A stretch of DNA of 64,000 nucleotides from the NCBI RefSeq assembly GCF_000313565.1, contig NZ_HE578930.1:1-64000 (forward strand). Direction: 5' to 3'. The notes beneath the pieces were generated by a model, which ran no database searches, was not told the DNA's origin, and saw only the letters and a program-made list of their open reading frames with translations. This stretch comes from Dielma fastidiosa. Lineage in GTDB: Bacteria; Bacillota_I; Bacilli_A; Erysipelotrichales; Erysipelotrichaceae. Both the position numbers and the translations under genes were made by a program. Positions 18,156 to 26,257 of the stretch are shown piece by piece; position 1 is the stretch's first letter; each line of letters opens with the position of its first letter.

Positions 18156-20006
18156 CTATTGTTCTTTCTTAGTAATCGCATATGAAATCGCAAATGATGC
18201 TCCCCATGCTACCGCCATCGTAATCAGCAGCATCAGGAAATTGTTGCCGTTGTCTACATATGTCGCGATACTTGTGATACCAGGCATTGAGAATGCATAG
18301 GTAACAACTCCTAAAAGCATCGCTACCGCCCCGGCTATCGCACCGCCCAGCATTGCTGCATACAAAGGCTTCTTTTCCGGCAGTGCATAACCATACAATG
18401 CAGGTTCAGTAATGCCTAAAATACATACCAAACCGGTAGAGATTGCTGCTGATCGGTTATCGCTTGGTTTTTGTTTTAACGAATAAGCGAGGATCGCACC
18501 GGATACGGCTAGATTTGAATAGAAGAAATTAGGCAGCATATAATCATAACCTAAGGTTGATAAATTCTGCAGTTCAATGGCTGACCACCCTTTAATACCA
18601 AAGATAATTGTTAAAGGAATGATGCCGCAGAACAATGCGCCGGCAAACGGACCTGCATTCGTAAATAACCATGCGAACGTGCCTGTCATAAGCTTAGCGA
18701 TCTCATTGCCGATTGGAGCGGCAAAGGCCAGAAACAGAGGAGCAGCTATCAGGAATGACAACGCGCCTGAGAAGACAATGCGTAAATTTTTAGGCATTTT
18801 TTTATCAATGAAATGGAATATCAACGAGAAAATCCACACTGACAATATTACTGGGAAGATTGATGCTTTATAATTATAGGCCGGTATGGTCAGAAAACCA
18901 AAAGCATAGCCGGTTATTCCCTCTGCCGGTGCTGCAAATGTCGAGTACATCAAAATACCGGCTGTCATGATACCAAATACTTCTTTTACCTTAAATCGCT
19001 TAGCGGCATTAAAGCCAACGGTAAACGGCATGAAATAGAAGGGTGCATCACCGACAGCATTTAATACGGTAATGATTTGTGATGAAGCATCTACTAAACC
19101 TAATGCAGTTATTAAAGCAACGATTCCTTTTATCATACCGCCGGCAACAATAGCGTATAACCCCGGACTGACACAGGATGCCAAGGTATTGAGACCGCGG
19201 GTAATCAGGTTGGGCTTCTTTTCTTTGATATTGCCGGTACTTGTGGATTCGGCAGTCACACCAGAAATTTCAACAAATTCATTAAATACTTCAGGTACCG
19301 TAGTACCAATTACACATTGAATTTGTCCGCTAGATTCAACAACCTTTAAAATGCCTTTCACATTTTTCAGTTTTTCAATATCTACTAAATCACGGTTAAC
19401 CGGCACAATTCTTAATCGAGTTATACAGTGGAATACATTAGCGATATTTTCTTTACCGCCGATAATTTCTAATATCTCTGAGCACATGGCACCATATTCA
19501 TACTTACTTAAATCTTTTTTCATCACATTCGCTTCCTTCCTGAAGGATTGGGCTACTCTAGTATCCAATGCCAATTGAACTGCTTCATAATTCTCAATTG
19601 TATACTTACTCTCATTTGTATAAATAACAATTACTGTCGGATCTAAGCCAGCTTCTTTAATCGCATCGATATCAAATTTAATCACTGCTTCATTTGCATG
19701 CACAGTGTCACCAGTTTTTTTCAGCACTTCAAACCCCTTGCCGTTCAGATTCACTGTATCAATACCGATATGAACAAGAATTTCTAAACCATTCTCGGCA
19801 GTGAAACCAATCGCGTGACCGGTAGGAAACAGCATTGAGACAGTTCCATTTACCGGCGCATAAATTACACCCTTTGTCGGCATAATGCCAAAGCCGCTCC
19901 CCATTACACCGCTGTTGAATGTCTCATCCTTGATTTCACGCAAAGGAACATATTGTCCGGCTGCGGGCGATAATACATCTATTTTAAGCTTTTTATTCAT
20001 ATCCAT
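18156..20006 (-). CDS. Beta-glucoside PTS transporter, fused EIIA-EIIB-EIIC
   Basis: A 616-residue glucose-superfamily PTS permease. The N-terminal EIIA domain (~1-160) has the phosphorylated His in LEILVHIGIDT (H79). EIIB (~168-245) has the Cys in FHCITRLRI (C194), and the EIIC membrane domain fills ~265-612. The domain order A-B-C differs from the B-C-A order of BglF-type proteins. AAAGGA precedes ATG 20006. It forms an operon with the GH1 gene. A cre-like box lies ~60 bases upstream and the divergent AraC-type gene is the likely specific regulator. Beta-glucoside specificity is inferred from the GH1 partner. Confidence 0.92.
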   Translation of the reverse strand: MDMNKKLKIDVLSPAAGQYVPLREIKDETFNSGVMGSGFGIMPTKGVIYAPVNGTVSMLFPTGHAIGFTAENGLEILVHIGIDTVNLNGKGFEVLKKTGDTVHANEAVIKFDIDAIKEAGLDPTVIVIYTNESKYTIENYEAVQLALDTRVAQSFRKEANVMKKDLSKYEYGAMCSEILEIIGGKENIANVFHCITRLRIVPVNRDLVDIEKLKNVKGILKVVESSGQIQCVIGTTVPEVFNEFVEISGVTAESTSTGNIKEKKPNLITRGLNTLASCVSPGLYAIVAGGMIKGIVALITALGLVDASSQIITVLNAVGDAPFYFMPFTVGFNAAKRFKVKEVFGIMTAGILMYSTFAAPAEGITGYAFGFLTIPAYNYKASIFPVILSVWIFSLIFHFIDKKMPKNLRIVFSGALSFLIAAPLFLAFAAPIGNEIAKLMTGTFAWLFTNAGPFAGALFCGIIPLTIIFGIKGWSAIELQNLSTLGYDYMLPNFFYSNLAVSGAILAYSLKQKPSDNRSAAISTGLVCILGITEPALYGYALPEKKPLYAAMLGGAIAGAVAMLLGVVTYAFSMPGITSIATYVDNGNNFLMLLITMAVAWGASFAISYAITKKEQ

Positions 20007-20066
20007 CGCTTATCCTTTCTATTTTACTTGTCAGAACCGTTCTTACACTATTATGATATCTGTTAA

Positions 20067-20080
20067 TGAATCCGTTTACA
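20067..20080 (-). promoter_or_regulatory. cre-like catabolite-repression site
   Basis: TGTAAACGGATTCA on the minus strand matches the CcpA-binding consensus TGWAANCGNTNWCA at all but one position. It stands between the divergent PTS and AraC genes, in the promoter region of the PTS operon, as expected for glucose repression. Confidence 0.6.
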
Positions 20081-20143
20081 ATTTCCAAATAAAACGCATT
20101 GACTGACCAAACTTAATATTTTAAACTTAAGCCAGGTGATCCT

Positions 20144-21139
20144 ATGAACATAAAAAAACTAGAAGCTTCTTTATTTGAATTAACAAAATCTGAACAATAT
20201 CATCAAGGCCATGATCCTTTGACACTGTCAGAACGCTATAAAAATATCCAAAAAATTAACTATCAAGACCGCTCAATGTATTTGTTTACTTTCAATTCAC
20301 TCTTTGAAAACAAATATGTTATCGTAAATAAAGAATCACGTTTCACTTTTATTCCCGAGCATATTCATACGGTGATCGAATTTATTTATGTTTATTCAGG
20401 AAAATGTACGCAGACAATCGATGGGAAGAAGGTTTTCATGGAACAAGGGGATATATGTATGTTAGATACCAATGTACCGCATTCCATCGCCTATCTAAAT
20501 GAAGAAGATATTATCATTTCTATTGAAATCCGCAAGGAATATTTAACACAGGGATTTTTAAATCGTTTAGGGGATAATGGCATCATCAATAGTTTTTTAC
20601 TTAATTCACTTTCTTCCAATGCCAAACATGACCAGTATCTATTATTTAAAAAACAAGAAGATAATCAAATTCATACAATTATTCAAAACATTTTATGTGA
20701 GCATTATGAACCTATATTCTGCAGTGACAAGGTCATTGATGCTTATATGATTTTATTATTCTGTGAAATATTAAGGAAATATAAAAATCAGCAGATGAAT
20801 GAGAAGAAGAATAAAAATCATTTAATGTCGATTTTAAATTACATTGAAGATCATTGTTTTACTACTTCGCTTCAAGACACCGCTGATGTTTTTGGTTTCA
20901 CGCCTCAATACTTAAGTTCATATATAAAAAAAGGCACAGGCAAATCGTTTAAAGAATTAATCATTCTGCAAAGGATGTGTCAGGCATGTTTCTATTTATC
21001 AAATACAGAAATGCCGATTTATGAAATTGCCAATAAAGTAGGCTATGATAATTTAGGCTTTTTCTATAAGAAATTTGAAGCAATTTATAAAATGACACCG
21101 CAAAAATACCGTGAATTAAAATATGATTCATTGCTTTAG
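20144..21139 (+). CDS. AraC-family regulator of the beta-glucoside locus
   Basis: A 331-residue regulator. The N-terminal half (~40-150) is a cupin-like sensor (PEHIHTVIEFIYVYSGKCTQTIDG, MEQGDICMLDTNVPHSI). The C-terminal ~100 residues hold two HTH motifs of AraC type (TTSLQDTADVFGFTPQYLSSYIKKGTG; MPIYEIANKVGYDNLGFFYKKFE, then MTPQKYRE). It is divergent from the PTS-GH1 operon, so it probably activates that operon in response to a glucoside or its phosphate. AGGTGA lies 6 bases before ATG 20144. Confidence 0.88.
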   Translation: MNIKKLEASLFELTKSEQYHQGHDPLTLSERYKNIQKINYQDRSMYLFTFNSLFENKYVIVNKESRFTFIPEHIHTVIEFIYVYSGKCTQTIDGKKVFMEQGDICMLDTNVPHSIAYLNEEDIIISIEIRKEYLTQGFLNRLGDNGIINSFLLNSLSSNAKHDQYLLFKKQEDNQIHTIIQNILCEHYEPIFCSDKVIDAYMILLFCEILRKYKNQQMNEKKNKNHLMSILNYIEDHCFTTSLQDTADVFGFTPQYLSSYIKKGTGKSFKELIILQRMCQACFYLSNTEMPIYEIANKVGYDNLGFFYKKFEAIYKMTPQKYRELKYDSLL

Positions 21140-21143
21140 AATA

Positions 21144-21169
21144 CAAAAAAAGGAATCCGAAGATCCCTT
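21144..21169 (-). terminator. Terminator of the rsmG-par-PHP gene series
   Basis: On the minus strand AAGGGATC, a TTCG tetraloop and GATTCCTT (complements of 21062-69 side and 21050-57 side of the 21150-21169 block) are followed by seven Ts. The stem overlaps the stop codon of the PHP-domain gene. Confidence 0.8.
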
Positions 21170-22643
21170 ATGCGTCAATAAATTTCTTAGTAAAGATGGA
21201 AATTAGTTTATCATATTTAGGTTCAGCCCCGCTGACACCCATTTCAATACTTGGCTTTGTCTTGCCATGGAAATCACTGCCGCATGTAACTAAGCATGAT
21301 GTCTCTTTAACGATCTGCAAGTAGCAGGCAATTTCCTCAGGGCTATGATAACTGCTGAAGACTTCCAGTCCGCGTACACCGCAGTCAAGGATAGCTTTTA
21401 ATGTTTCACTGTCACAGCCGAATGGTTTCTTTGGATGGGCAAGGATTGGTATACCGCCGGTGTCCTTAATTAACTCAACCATATCCTGCATCGTTGGGTA
21501 GGCTATATCAACATAGGCTGGTTTCCCTTGAGCGAAAAAGTCCCAATAGAAGTTTACATATGGGTTATCATTGCGTTCTCCGCCGACACGATATGGCTTT
21601 AATAATTCCTCATCCGCGTAAGCAGGGTTGTTCAGCAGCTGTTCACCAATCATTTCCCCGGTAATAATCCCGGCGTTGTTCATTGACAGAAGTAAATCGA
21701 CATCAAGCTTTAAGCCGGTTACCGCTTCAAATTTATCCACTCGTTCAATTGAAGCCTTGCGCTCCTGTTTCAAATGATAGTTGCTGAGCTGAATATAACG
21801 TTCATCTTTATAATCAATACCATAACCTAACAGATGCAGATTCGTGCCATGGAAGGAACAATCCATTTCAATACCTGGGATATAATTGATTTGATAGCGG
21901 TCAGCCAATATTGCCGCTTCAAAATTAGCCTTTATACTATTGTGATCAGCAATGGAAATTGTCTGAATGCCATTGCGCTTTGCCATTGCGAACAGCTCTT
22001 CAACACTGAAATCACCGTCATCACTATAACGGGAGTGCATGTGCAGATCAACCTTATAAATACCGTCACGCACATCCTGTACCGCTGGTGCAGGAGCCGC
22101 TGCAGGCTGCGGTTTTACCACTTCTTTAACTTCTTCAACTTCGTTTTTTTTAGCAATTTTCTTTTTCACCGGCGCCCCCGCATCATATGCCGAAATCGTT
22201 CTAGTATGTGTAATATAATCAACAATTGAACGGCCATATGGATCAATCAGAATAACTAACAGATTGACAAGCAGATAAGCGACGATGCCGATATAATTAA
22301 ACAGCCAGTACAGAATGAAGAAAGGCAGACTGAAACCAATCAGTTCACGAAGCATGCACTGCAGTCTTGATGCTTTCTTCTTGCTTAAGTCTACAACCCG
22401 GATATCAAAGGATACCGCACCAAATGTCTGGCCGTAAGATACCGCGATAAAGACATTGGTCAGCAGCAATGATACGATCATGAGAATTTCCACAAATGGA
22501 TCGACCACATCAAGCATTCCTGCCGGCAGTATACCCGCCAATACAAATAATACAATAATATCCCATACCAGAATAGGTAAAAGAATAATTACGATATTGC
22601 ATAGGAATGCAAGACATTTACTTGTTAGCAGTTTATTTTTCAT
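21168..22643 (-). CDS. RDD membrane domain fused to PHP phosphoesterase
   Basis: A 491-residue fusion. Residues ~1-160 form an RDD-type membrane domain with four hydrophobic segments (FGAVSFDIRVVDLSKKKASR between them). Residues ~165-200 are a Lys/Pro/Ala-rich linker. From ~205 a PHP phosphoesterase domain follows, with the metal motifs VDLHMHSRYSDDGD, SIADHNS, PGIEMDCSFHG, ILAHPKKP and CGSDFHG. PHP proteins of this type hydrolyse nucleotide 3',5'-bisphosphates or other phosphoesters. Membrane anchoring is unusual. ATG 22643 follows AAAGGTGA. The start lies 11 bases inside the zinc-ribbon gene, so it belongs to the parAB transcription unit. Confidence 0.82.
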   Translation of the reverse strand: MKNKLLTSKCLAFLCNIVIILLPILVWDIIVLFVLAGILPAGMLDVVDPFVEILMIVSLLLTNVFIAVSYGQTFGAVSFDIRVVDLSKKKASRLQCMLRELIGFSLPFFILYWLFNYIGIVAYLLVNLLVILIDPYGRSIVDYITHTRTISAYDAGAPVKKKIAKKNEVEEVKEVVKPQPAAAPAPAVQDVRDGIYKVDLHMHSRYSDDGDFSVEELFAMAKRNGIQTISIADHNSIKANFEAAILADRYQINYIPGIEMDCSFHGTNLHLLGYGIDYKDERYIQLSNYHLKQERKASIERVDKFEAVTGLKLDVDLLLSMNNAGIITGEMIGEQLLNNPAYADEELLKPYRVGGERNDNPYVNFYWDFFAQGKPAYVDIAYPTMQDMVELIKDTGGIPILAHPKKPFGCDSETLKAILDCGVRGLEVFSSYHSPEEIACYLQIVKETSCLVTCGSDFHGKTKPSIEMGVSGAEPKYDKLISIFTKKFIDA

Positions 22644-22962
22644 GATAAGAGTCACCTTTCCCGCTTTCATATTGATAATAGCCATATTTCAGGAACAATC
22701 GATTTACGATTAGTGTTCCCCCGCCGCTGAAGCATAATACAAAAATCACTTTCAGCATTGGCTGGCTGCTGTCAATAAAACGATAGCTGATAAATAGGGC
22801 AAGCAGACAGAGTGCGATCGGCAGCATACTATGCCGCTTGATACTTGCCGGCTCCAGCTGATAACGCATTCCACACTTAGGACAGCGCAGATGTGTGATA
22901 CCGCTGAATAATTTGGAATCGATCCATGTGTCACACAGATCACATCGAATTACTTTTTTCAT
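22633..22962 (-). CDS. Zinc-ribbon membrane protein, unknown function
   Basis: A 109-residue protein. Two CxxC pairs (CDLC at residues 7-10 and CPKC at ~28-31) form an N-terminal zinc ribbon. Two hydrophobic segments (~47-62 and 70-88) follow, then a short polar tail. It lies one base after parB and overlaps the RDD-PHP gene by 11 bases, so all three are probably made from one message. I cannot assign a function. The layout suggests a membrane partner of the downstream RDD-PHP protein. Confidence 0.72.
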   Translation of the reverse strand: MKKVIRCDLCDTWIDSKLFSGITHLRCPKCGMRYQLEPASIKRHSMLPIALCLLALFISYRFIDSSQPMLKVIFVLCFSGGGTLIVNRLFLKYGYYQYESGKGDSYHEK

Positions 22963-22963
22963 A

Positions 22964-23848
22964 CTAATCTTCTGCGTCTAAACAGTCAAGAATCTCCAAT
23001 ATACGATTCAGATCATCATATCCATGATAATGAATCACTAATTGCTTATTGTCAAGTGAAACCTTAGTTTGAAATTTATCCTGAAGACGGCCCTGCAGAT
23101 CTGCAAGATGGGCATCCGTTTTCTTTTCAACGGCTGGTTTCTTAGGTTCATGAAGTTTTTTCACTAAACCTTCAACGGCTCTTACACTCAATTTTTCATT
23201 AATCGCCTGTTTCGCAATCAGCTCCATCGTTTCATGATCTTCTACATTAGCCATCGCGCGCACATGTCCCATTGACAGTTTGCCGTCAATGACATAATTC
23301 TGAATAGTCTTAGGCAGCTTCAGCAATCTCAGCATATTCGTTACATGCTCACGGGATTTGCCGACCCGCTTAGCCAATTGTTCCTGAGTATAACCAAGAC
23401 GTTCAATAATTTTTTGATAACCGGCCGCTTCCTCAATGGCATTCAAATCTTCACGCTGAATATTTTCAAGCAGTGCGATTTCCATCATCTGCTGATCATC
23501 AAATTCCACTAAAATACCCGGAATTGTCTTTAATCCTGCCAGCTTAGCAGCACGCAGACGGCGTTCACCGGCAACTAGCTCGTAGCCTGAAATTCCCTGC
23601 TTAACAAGAATGGGTGTGAAGACACCATGACTTGCGATGCTTTCTGAGAGTTCCTGCAGTTTCTTTTCATCAAACTGTTTTCTTGGCTGATACGGATTAG
23701 GTTTAATTTCATCAATGGGCAGTTCCATTTTAGGACTGCTGCCCTCTGCATTGCCATGCTGAATATCCTCCAGCAGACTGCCAATGTCATCACCAAAGAT
23801 CGCGTTCAGTCCCTGCCCCATACGCGGCTCTTCTTTTTTCTTTGCCAT
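22964..23848 (-). CDS. parB: Chromosome-partitioning protein ParB (Spo0J)
   Basis: A 294-residue ParB. The N-terminal CTPase/ParB domain shows IKPNPYQPRKQFDEKKLQELSESI, VAGERRLRAAKLAG and ALLENIQREDLNAIEEA. The central HTH (YTQEQLAKRVGKSREHVTNMLRLL) binds parS, and a C-terminal dimer domain follows. Its start shares bases with the parA stop (23848). I did not see a perfect parS site in the window by eye. ParB loads SMC and works with ParA in origin segregation. Confidence 0.95.
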   Translation of the reverse strand: MAKKKEEPRMGQGLNAIFGDDIGSLLEDIQHGNAEGSSPKMELPIDEIKPNPYQPRKQFDEKKLQELSESIASHGVFTPILVKQGISGYELVAGERRLRAAKLAGLKTIPGILVEFDDQQMMEIALLENIQREDLNAIEEAAGYQKIIERLGYTQEQLAKRVGKSREHVTNMLRLLKLPKTIQNYVIDGKLSMGHVRAMANVEDHETMELIAKQAINEKLSVRAVEGLVKKLHEPKKPAVEKKTDAHLADLQGRLQDKFQTKVSLDNKQLVIHYHGYDDLNRILEILDCLDAED

Positions 23849-24627
23849 TATGCCGCCTCCTCACTGTTCTGTTTAACTACTTCGCTGGCTAAGCCCGCAT
23901 AAGCCTTAGCTCCGTCACAGCGAATATCATATTCAAAAATTGACTGGCCATGGGAAGGCGCCTCCGACAATTTAATGTTGCGCGGAATATAGTTCTTATA
24001 AACCCGCTCTTTAAAATGCTTGCGCACTTCCTGCTGAACCTCAACGCTCAATTTAGTACGAGCATCAAACATTGTCAGCAGTACACCCTCAATAATCAGA
24101 TTCTTATTAAACAGCTGCTGCACTAGACGAATCGTCAGCAGAAGCTGAGTAACACCCTCTAACGCGTAATATTCACACTGAATTGGAATCATGACTGCAT
24201 CAGCCGCTGTTAAAGCGTTCGTATTCAGCAGACCCAATGAGGGCGGACAGTCAATGATAATGAAATCATATTCATCCTTTACCTCATCCAGTTTATTCTT
24301 CAGCAGCATTTCTTTGCCTACTTCAAATTTAATCATCTGCAGATCAGCACCAGCCAGTGAAATATTGGAAGGCACTACATCAATCGGCGGTGTTGATAAA
24401 GTCTTGCGGATATCCTTCACATGATAATCTTCCATGATCAGATTATATACGCTGAGCTGATTGCCCTTTAATGACGCGCCGACGCCCTGGGAAGCATTGC
24501 CCTGCGGATCAAAATCAACCAGCAGTACCTTTTTGCCCAGATAACCTAAACCTGCAGCCAGATTAATACTCGTCGTTGTTTTGCCAACGCCGCCCTTCTG
24601 ATTTGAAACTGCAATAATTTTACCCAT
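23848..24627 (-). CDS. parA: Chromosome-partitioning ATPase ParA (Soj)
   Basis: A 259-residue deviant-Walker ATPase. The P loop is KGGVGKTTTSINLA (~residues 11-24), with the signature lysine. VLLVDFDPQGNASQG forms the A' motif and IIIDCPPSLGLL the Walker B. The C-terminal RNIKLSEAPSHG segment is typical of Soj. It overlaps parB by one base and lies 15 bases after noc. In the family, nucleotide-dependent DNA binding lets ParA move ParB-parS complexes and control DnaA. Confidence 0.96.
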   Translation of the reverse strand: MGKIIAVSNQKGGVGKTTTSINLAAGLGYLGKKVLLVDFDPQGNASQGVGASLKGNQLSVYNLIMEDYHVKDIRKTLSTPPIDVVPSNISLAGADLQMIKFEVGKEMLLKNKLDEVKDEYDFIIIDCPPSLGLLNTNALTAADAVMIPIQCEYYALEGVTQLLLTIRLVQQLFNKNLIIEGVLLTMFDARTKLSVEVQQEVRKHFKERVYKNYIPRNIKLSEAPSHGQSIFEYDIRCDGAKAYAGLASEVVKQNSEEAA

Positions 24628-24642
24628 ATGTACACTTCCTTC

Positions 24643-25401
24643 TTAACTCTTGGGGAAACGGATGATCATTTGATAATCATCATCAGTTTCAACTTCATTT
24701 AATTCGGCATTGATACCGGTTTTCAAAATCATTGAGAACGCCTGCTTGACCGTATTCACCGCAACTCGGATGTCACGGGCAAACCCTTTAACACGCGTTT
24801 TCTTCTCATGATTCATTGACTCCTGAACTAATTTCTCCGTCTGAGCAACATTCAGACCCTTTTTAACGATCTTTTCAAGAAATTCCTGCTGCTTCTCATT
24901 TTCCACACCGATCAGCGCCCGCGCGTGACGTTCCGTAATAATTTTACTGGAAACAGCATTTTGAATATTATCATCAAGATTCAACAGACGAATTTTGTTC
25001 GCAATTGAGCTTTGTGATTTACCCATCTTCATCGCCAGCTGACTTTGTGTGCAGCCAGTTATTTTCATGATTTGAAGATAAGCCTTCGCTTCCTCAATCG
25101 CACTTAAATTCTCACGCTGTACATTCTCCACAAGCGCTAGTTCAGCCATCTGCATCTCATCAGCATCCATCACATAGGCACTAACCTCTGTCATACCCAA
25201 CAGCTGCATCGCTCTGAACCGGCGTTCACCGGCTACAATTTCAAAATGTCCCTTTGCCTCACGAACTGAAATTGGCTGAATCAGACCATTCTCACGGATC
25301 GACTGAGCTAAATCAAACAGCGATTCTTCATTAAATTCCAACCGCGGCTGATAAGGATTGGGCACGATCCGCTCAATCGGTATAATCTTCGTTTCTTTCA
25401 T
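24643..25401 (-). CDS. noc: Nucleoid occlusion protein Noc
   Basis: A 252-residue ParB-like CTPase domain (VPNPYQPRLEFNEESLFDLAQSI, VAGERRFRAMQLLG, ALVENVQRENLSAIEEA), an HTH (CTQSQLAMKMGKSQSSIANKIRLL) and the Noc-type C-terminus (VNTVKQAFSMILKTGINAE). Position between rsmG and parA and this C-terminus distinguish it from ParB. In Bacillus, Noc starts with an amphipathic membrane-targeting helix. Here the protein starts directly at MKETKIIPIERIV, with no such helix. ATG 25401 is fixed by AGAGGAG overlapping the rsmG stop. Confidence 0.87.
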   Translation of the reverse strand: MKETKIIPIERIVPNPYQPRLEFNEESLFDLAQSIRENGLIQPISVREAKGHFEIVAGERRFRAMQLLGMTEVSAYVMDADEMQMAELALVENVQRENLSAIEEAKAYLQIMKITGCTQSQLAMKMGKSQSSIANKIRLLNLDDNIQNAVSSKIITERHARALIGVENEKQQEFLEKIVKKGLNVAQTEKLVQESMNHEKKTRVKGFARDIRVAVNTVKQAFSMILKTGINAELNEVETDDDYQMIIRFPKS

Positions 25402-25404
25402 CTT

Positions 25405-26124
25405 CTATTCTCCTCTTAACGGATTCTTCTTAATCTTAGCAAACGCCCTCGGATATTGCTTCGGCGTTGATTTAACCTTCACAAATTCAACATTTACCCT
25501 TAAAGATCCATCACTCAAATACACATCACTGCTGTTTCTCAGCTCACAGCCTAAAACACGAATCGCTTTCTTGGCTGCCGCAACCTCTTCATGACCGCTG
25601 GCACCCTTCATGGCGATAAAACTGCCGCCGACCCGAATAAAAGGAATGCATAACTCAGAAAGCATCGGCAGATTTGCCACTGCTCTAGCTGTTACATGAT
25701 CAAAGCTCTCTCTGAAATCCGCACATGCCTCTTCCGCACGCGCATGCAGACATTGAACATCCTCCAGTGCCAGCGCTTTAACTAATTCATTTAAGAACGT
25801 AACTCTTTTCCCCAAGGTTTCTATAATCGTAACCGATAAATGCGGATATACGATTTTCAGAGGAATTGATGGGAAACCGGCTCCCGCGCCAACATCACAC
25901 AAAGAACCGCTGATATCAAAAACAAAGCTTGGTAAAATGGAATCAAGAAAATGCTTTTCATAAATTTCATCAATTTGCGTAATCGCTGTTAAATTCATTT
26001 TTTCATTCCATTCCACAAGCATCTTCGCGTAAACATCAAATTGCTGCTTCTGCTTATCGCTTAACTCGATGCCATGACACCTGAGCGTCTCATAAAATGT
26101 TTCCTGTGTAAAATTTGCTGTCAT
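25405..26124 (-). CDS. rsmG: 16S rRNA (guanine527-N7)-methyltransferase RsmG (GidB)
   Basis: A 239-residue methyltransferase that modifies G527 of 16S rRNA. Hallmarks are WNEKMNLTAITQIDEIYEKHFLDSI, the SAM motif LCDVGAGAGFPSIPLKI, VTIIETLGKRVTFLNEL and DHVTARAVANL. ATG 26124 is preferred to TTG 26127, with GGAGG 7 bases upstream. It is the first gene of the noc-parA-parB series, the usual order near oriC in Bacillota. However, mnmG does not precede it here. Confidence 0.95.
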   Translation of the reverse strand: MTANFTQETFYETLRCHGIELSDKQKQQFDVYAKMLVEWNEKMNLTAITQIDEIYEKHFLDSILPSFVFDISGSLCDVGAGAGFPSIPLKIVYPHLSVTIIETLGKRVTFLNELVKALALEDVQCLHARAEEACADFRESFDHVTARAVANLPMLSELCIPFIRVGGSFIAMKGASGHEEVAAAKKAIRVLGCELRNSSDVYLSDGSLRVNVEFVKVKSTPKQYPRAFAKIKKNPLRGE

Positions 26125-26224
26125 CAATATTCCTCCAGTAAGTCATATTATATCAAAAAAACCGCTAAAGCTGAATAACTATCCACTGGAAAGTGTGCTT
26201 TTTTAATAAAACCATAAAATCAAA

Positions 26225-26253
26225 GAAAGGAGAAACCTTGCGATTTCTCCTGA
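26225..26253 (-). terminator. Terminator after the H1-like gene
   Basis: On the minus strand GGAGAAATC, a GCAA tetraloop and GGTTTCTCC (26229-26250) are followed by TTTCTTT. Confidence 0.85.
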
Positions 26254-26257
26254 GTCT

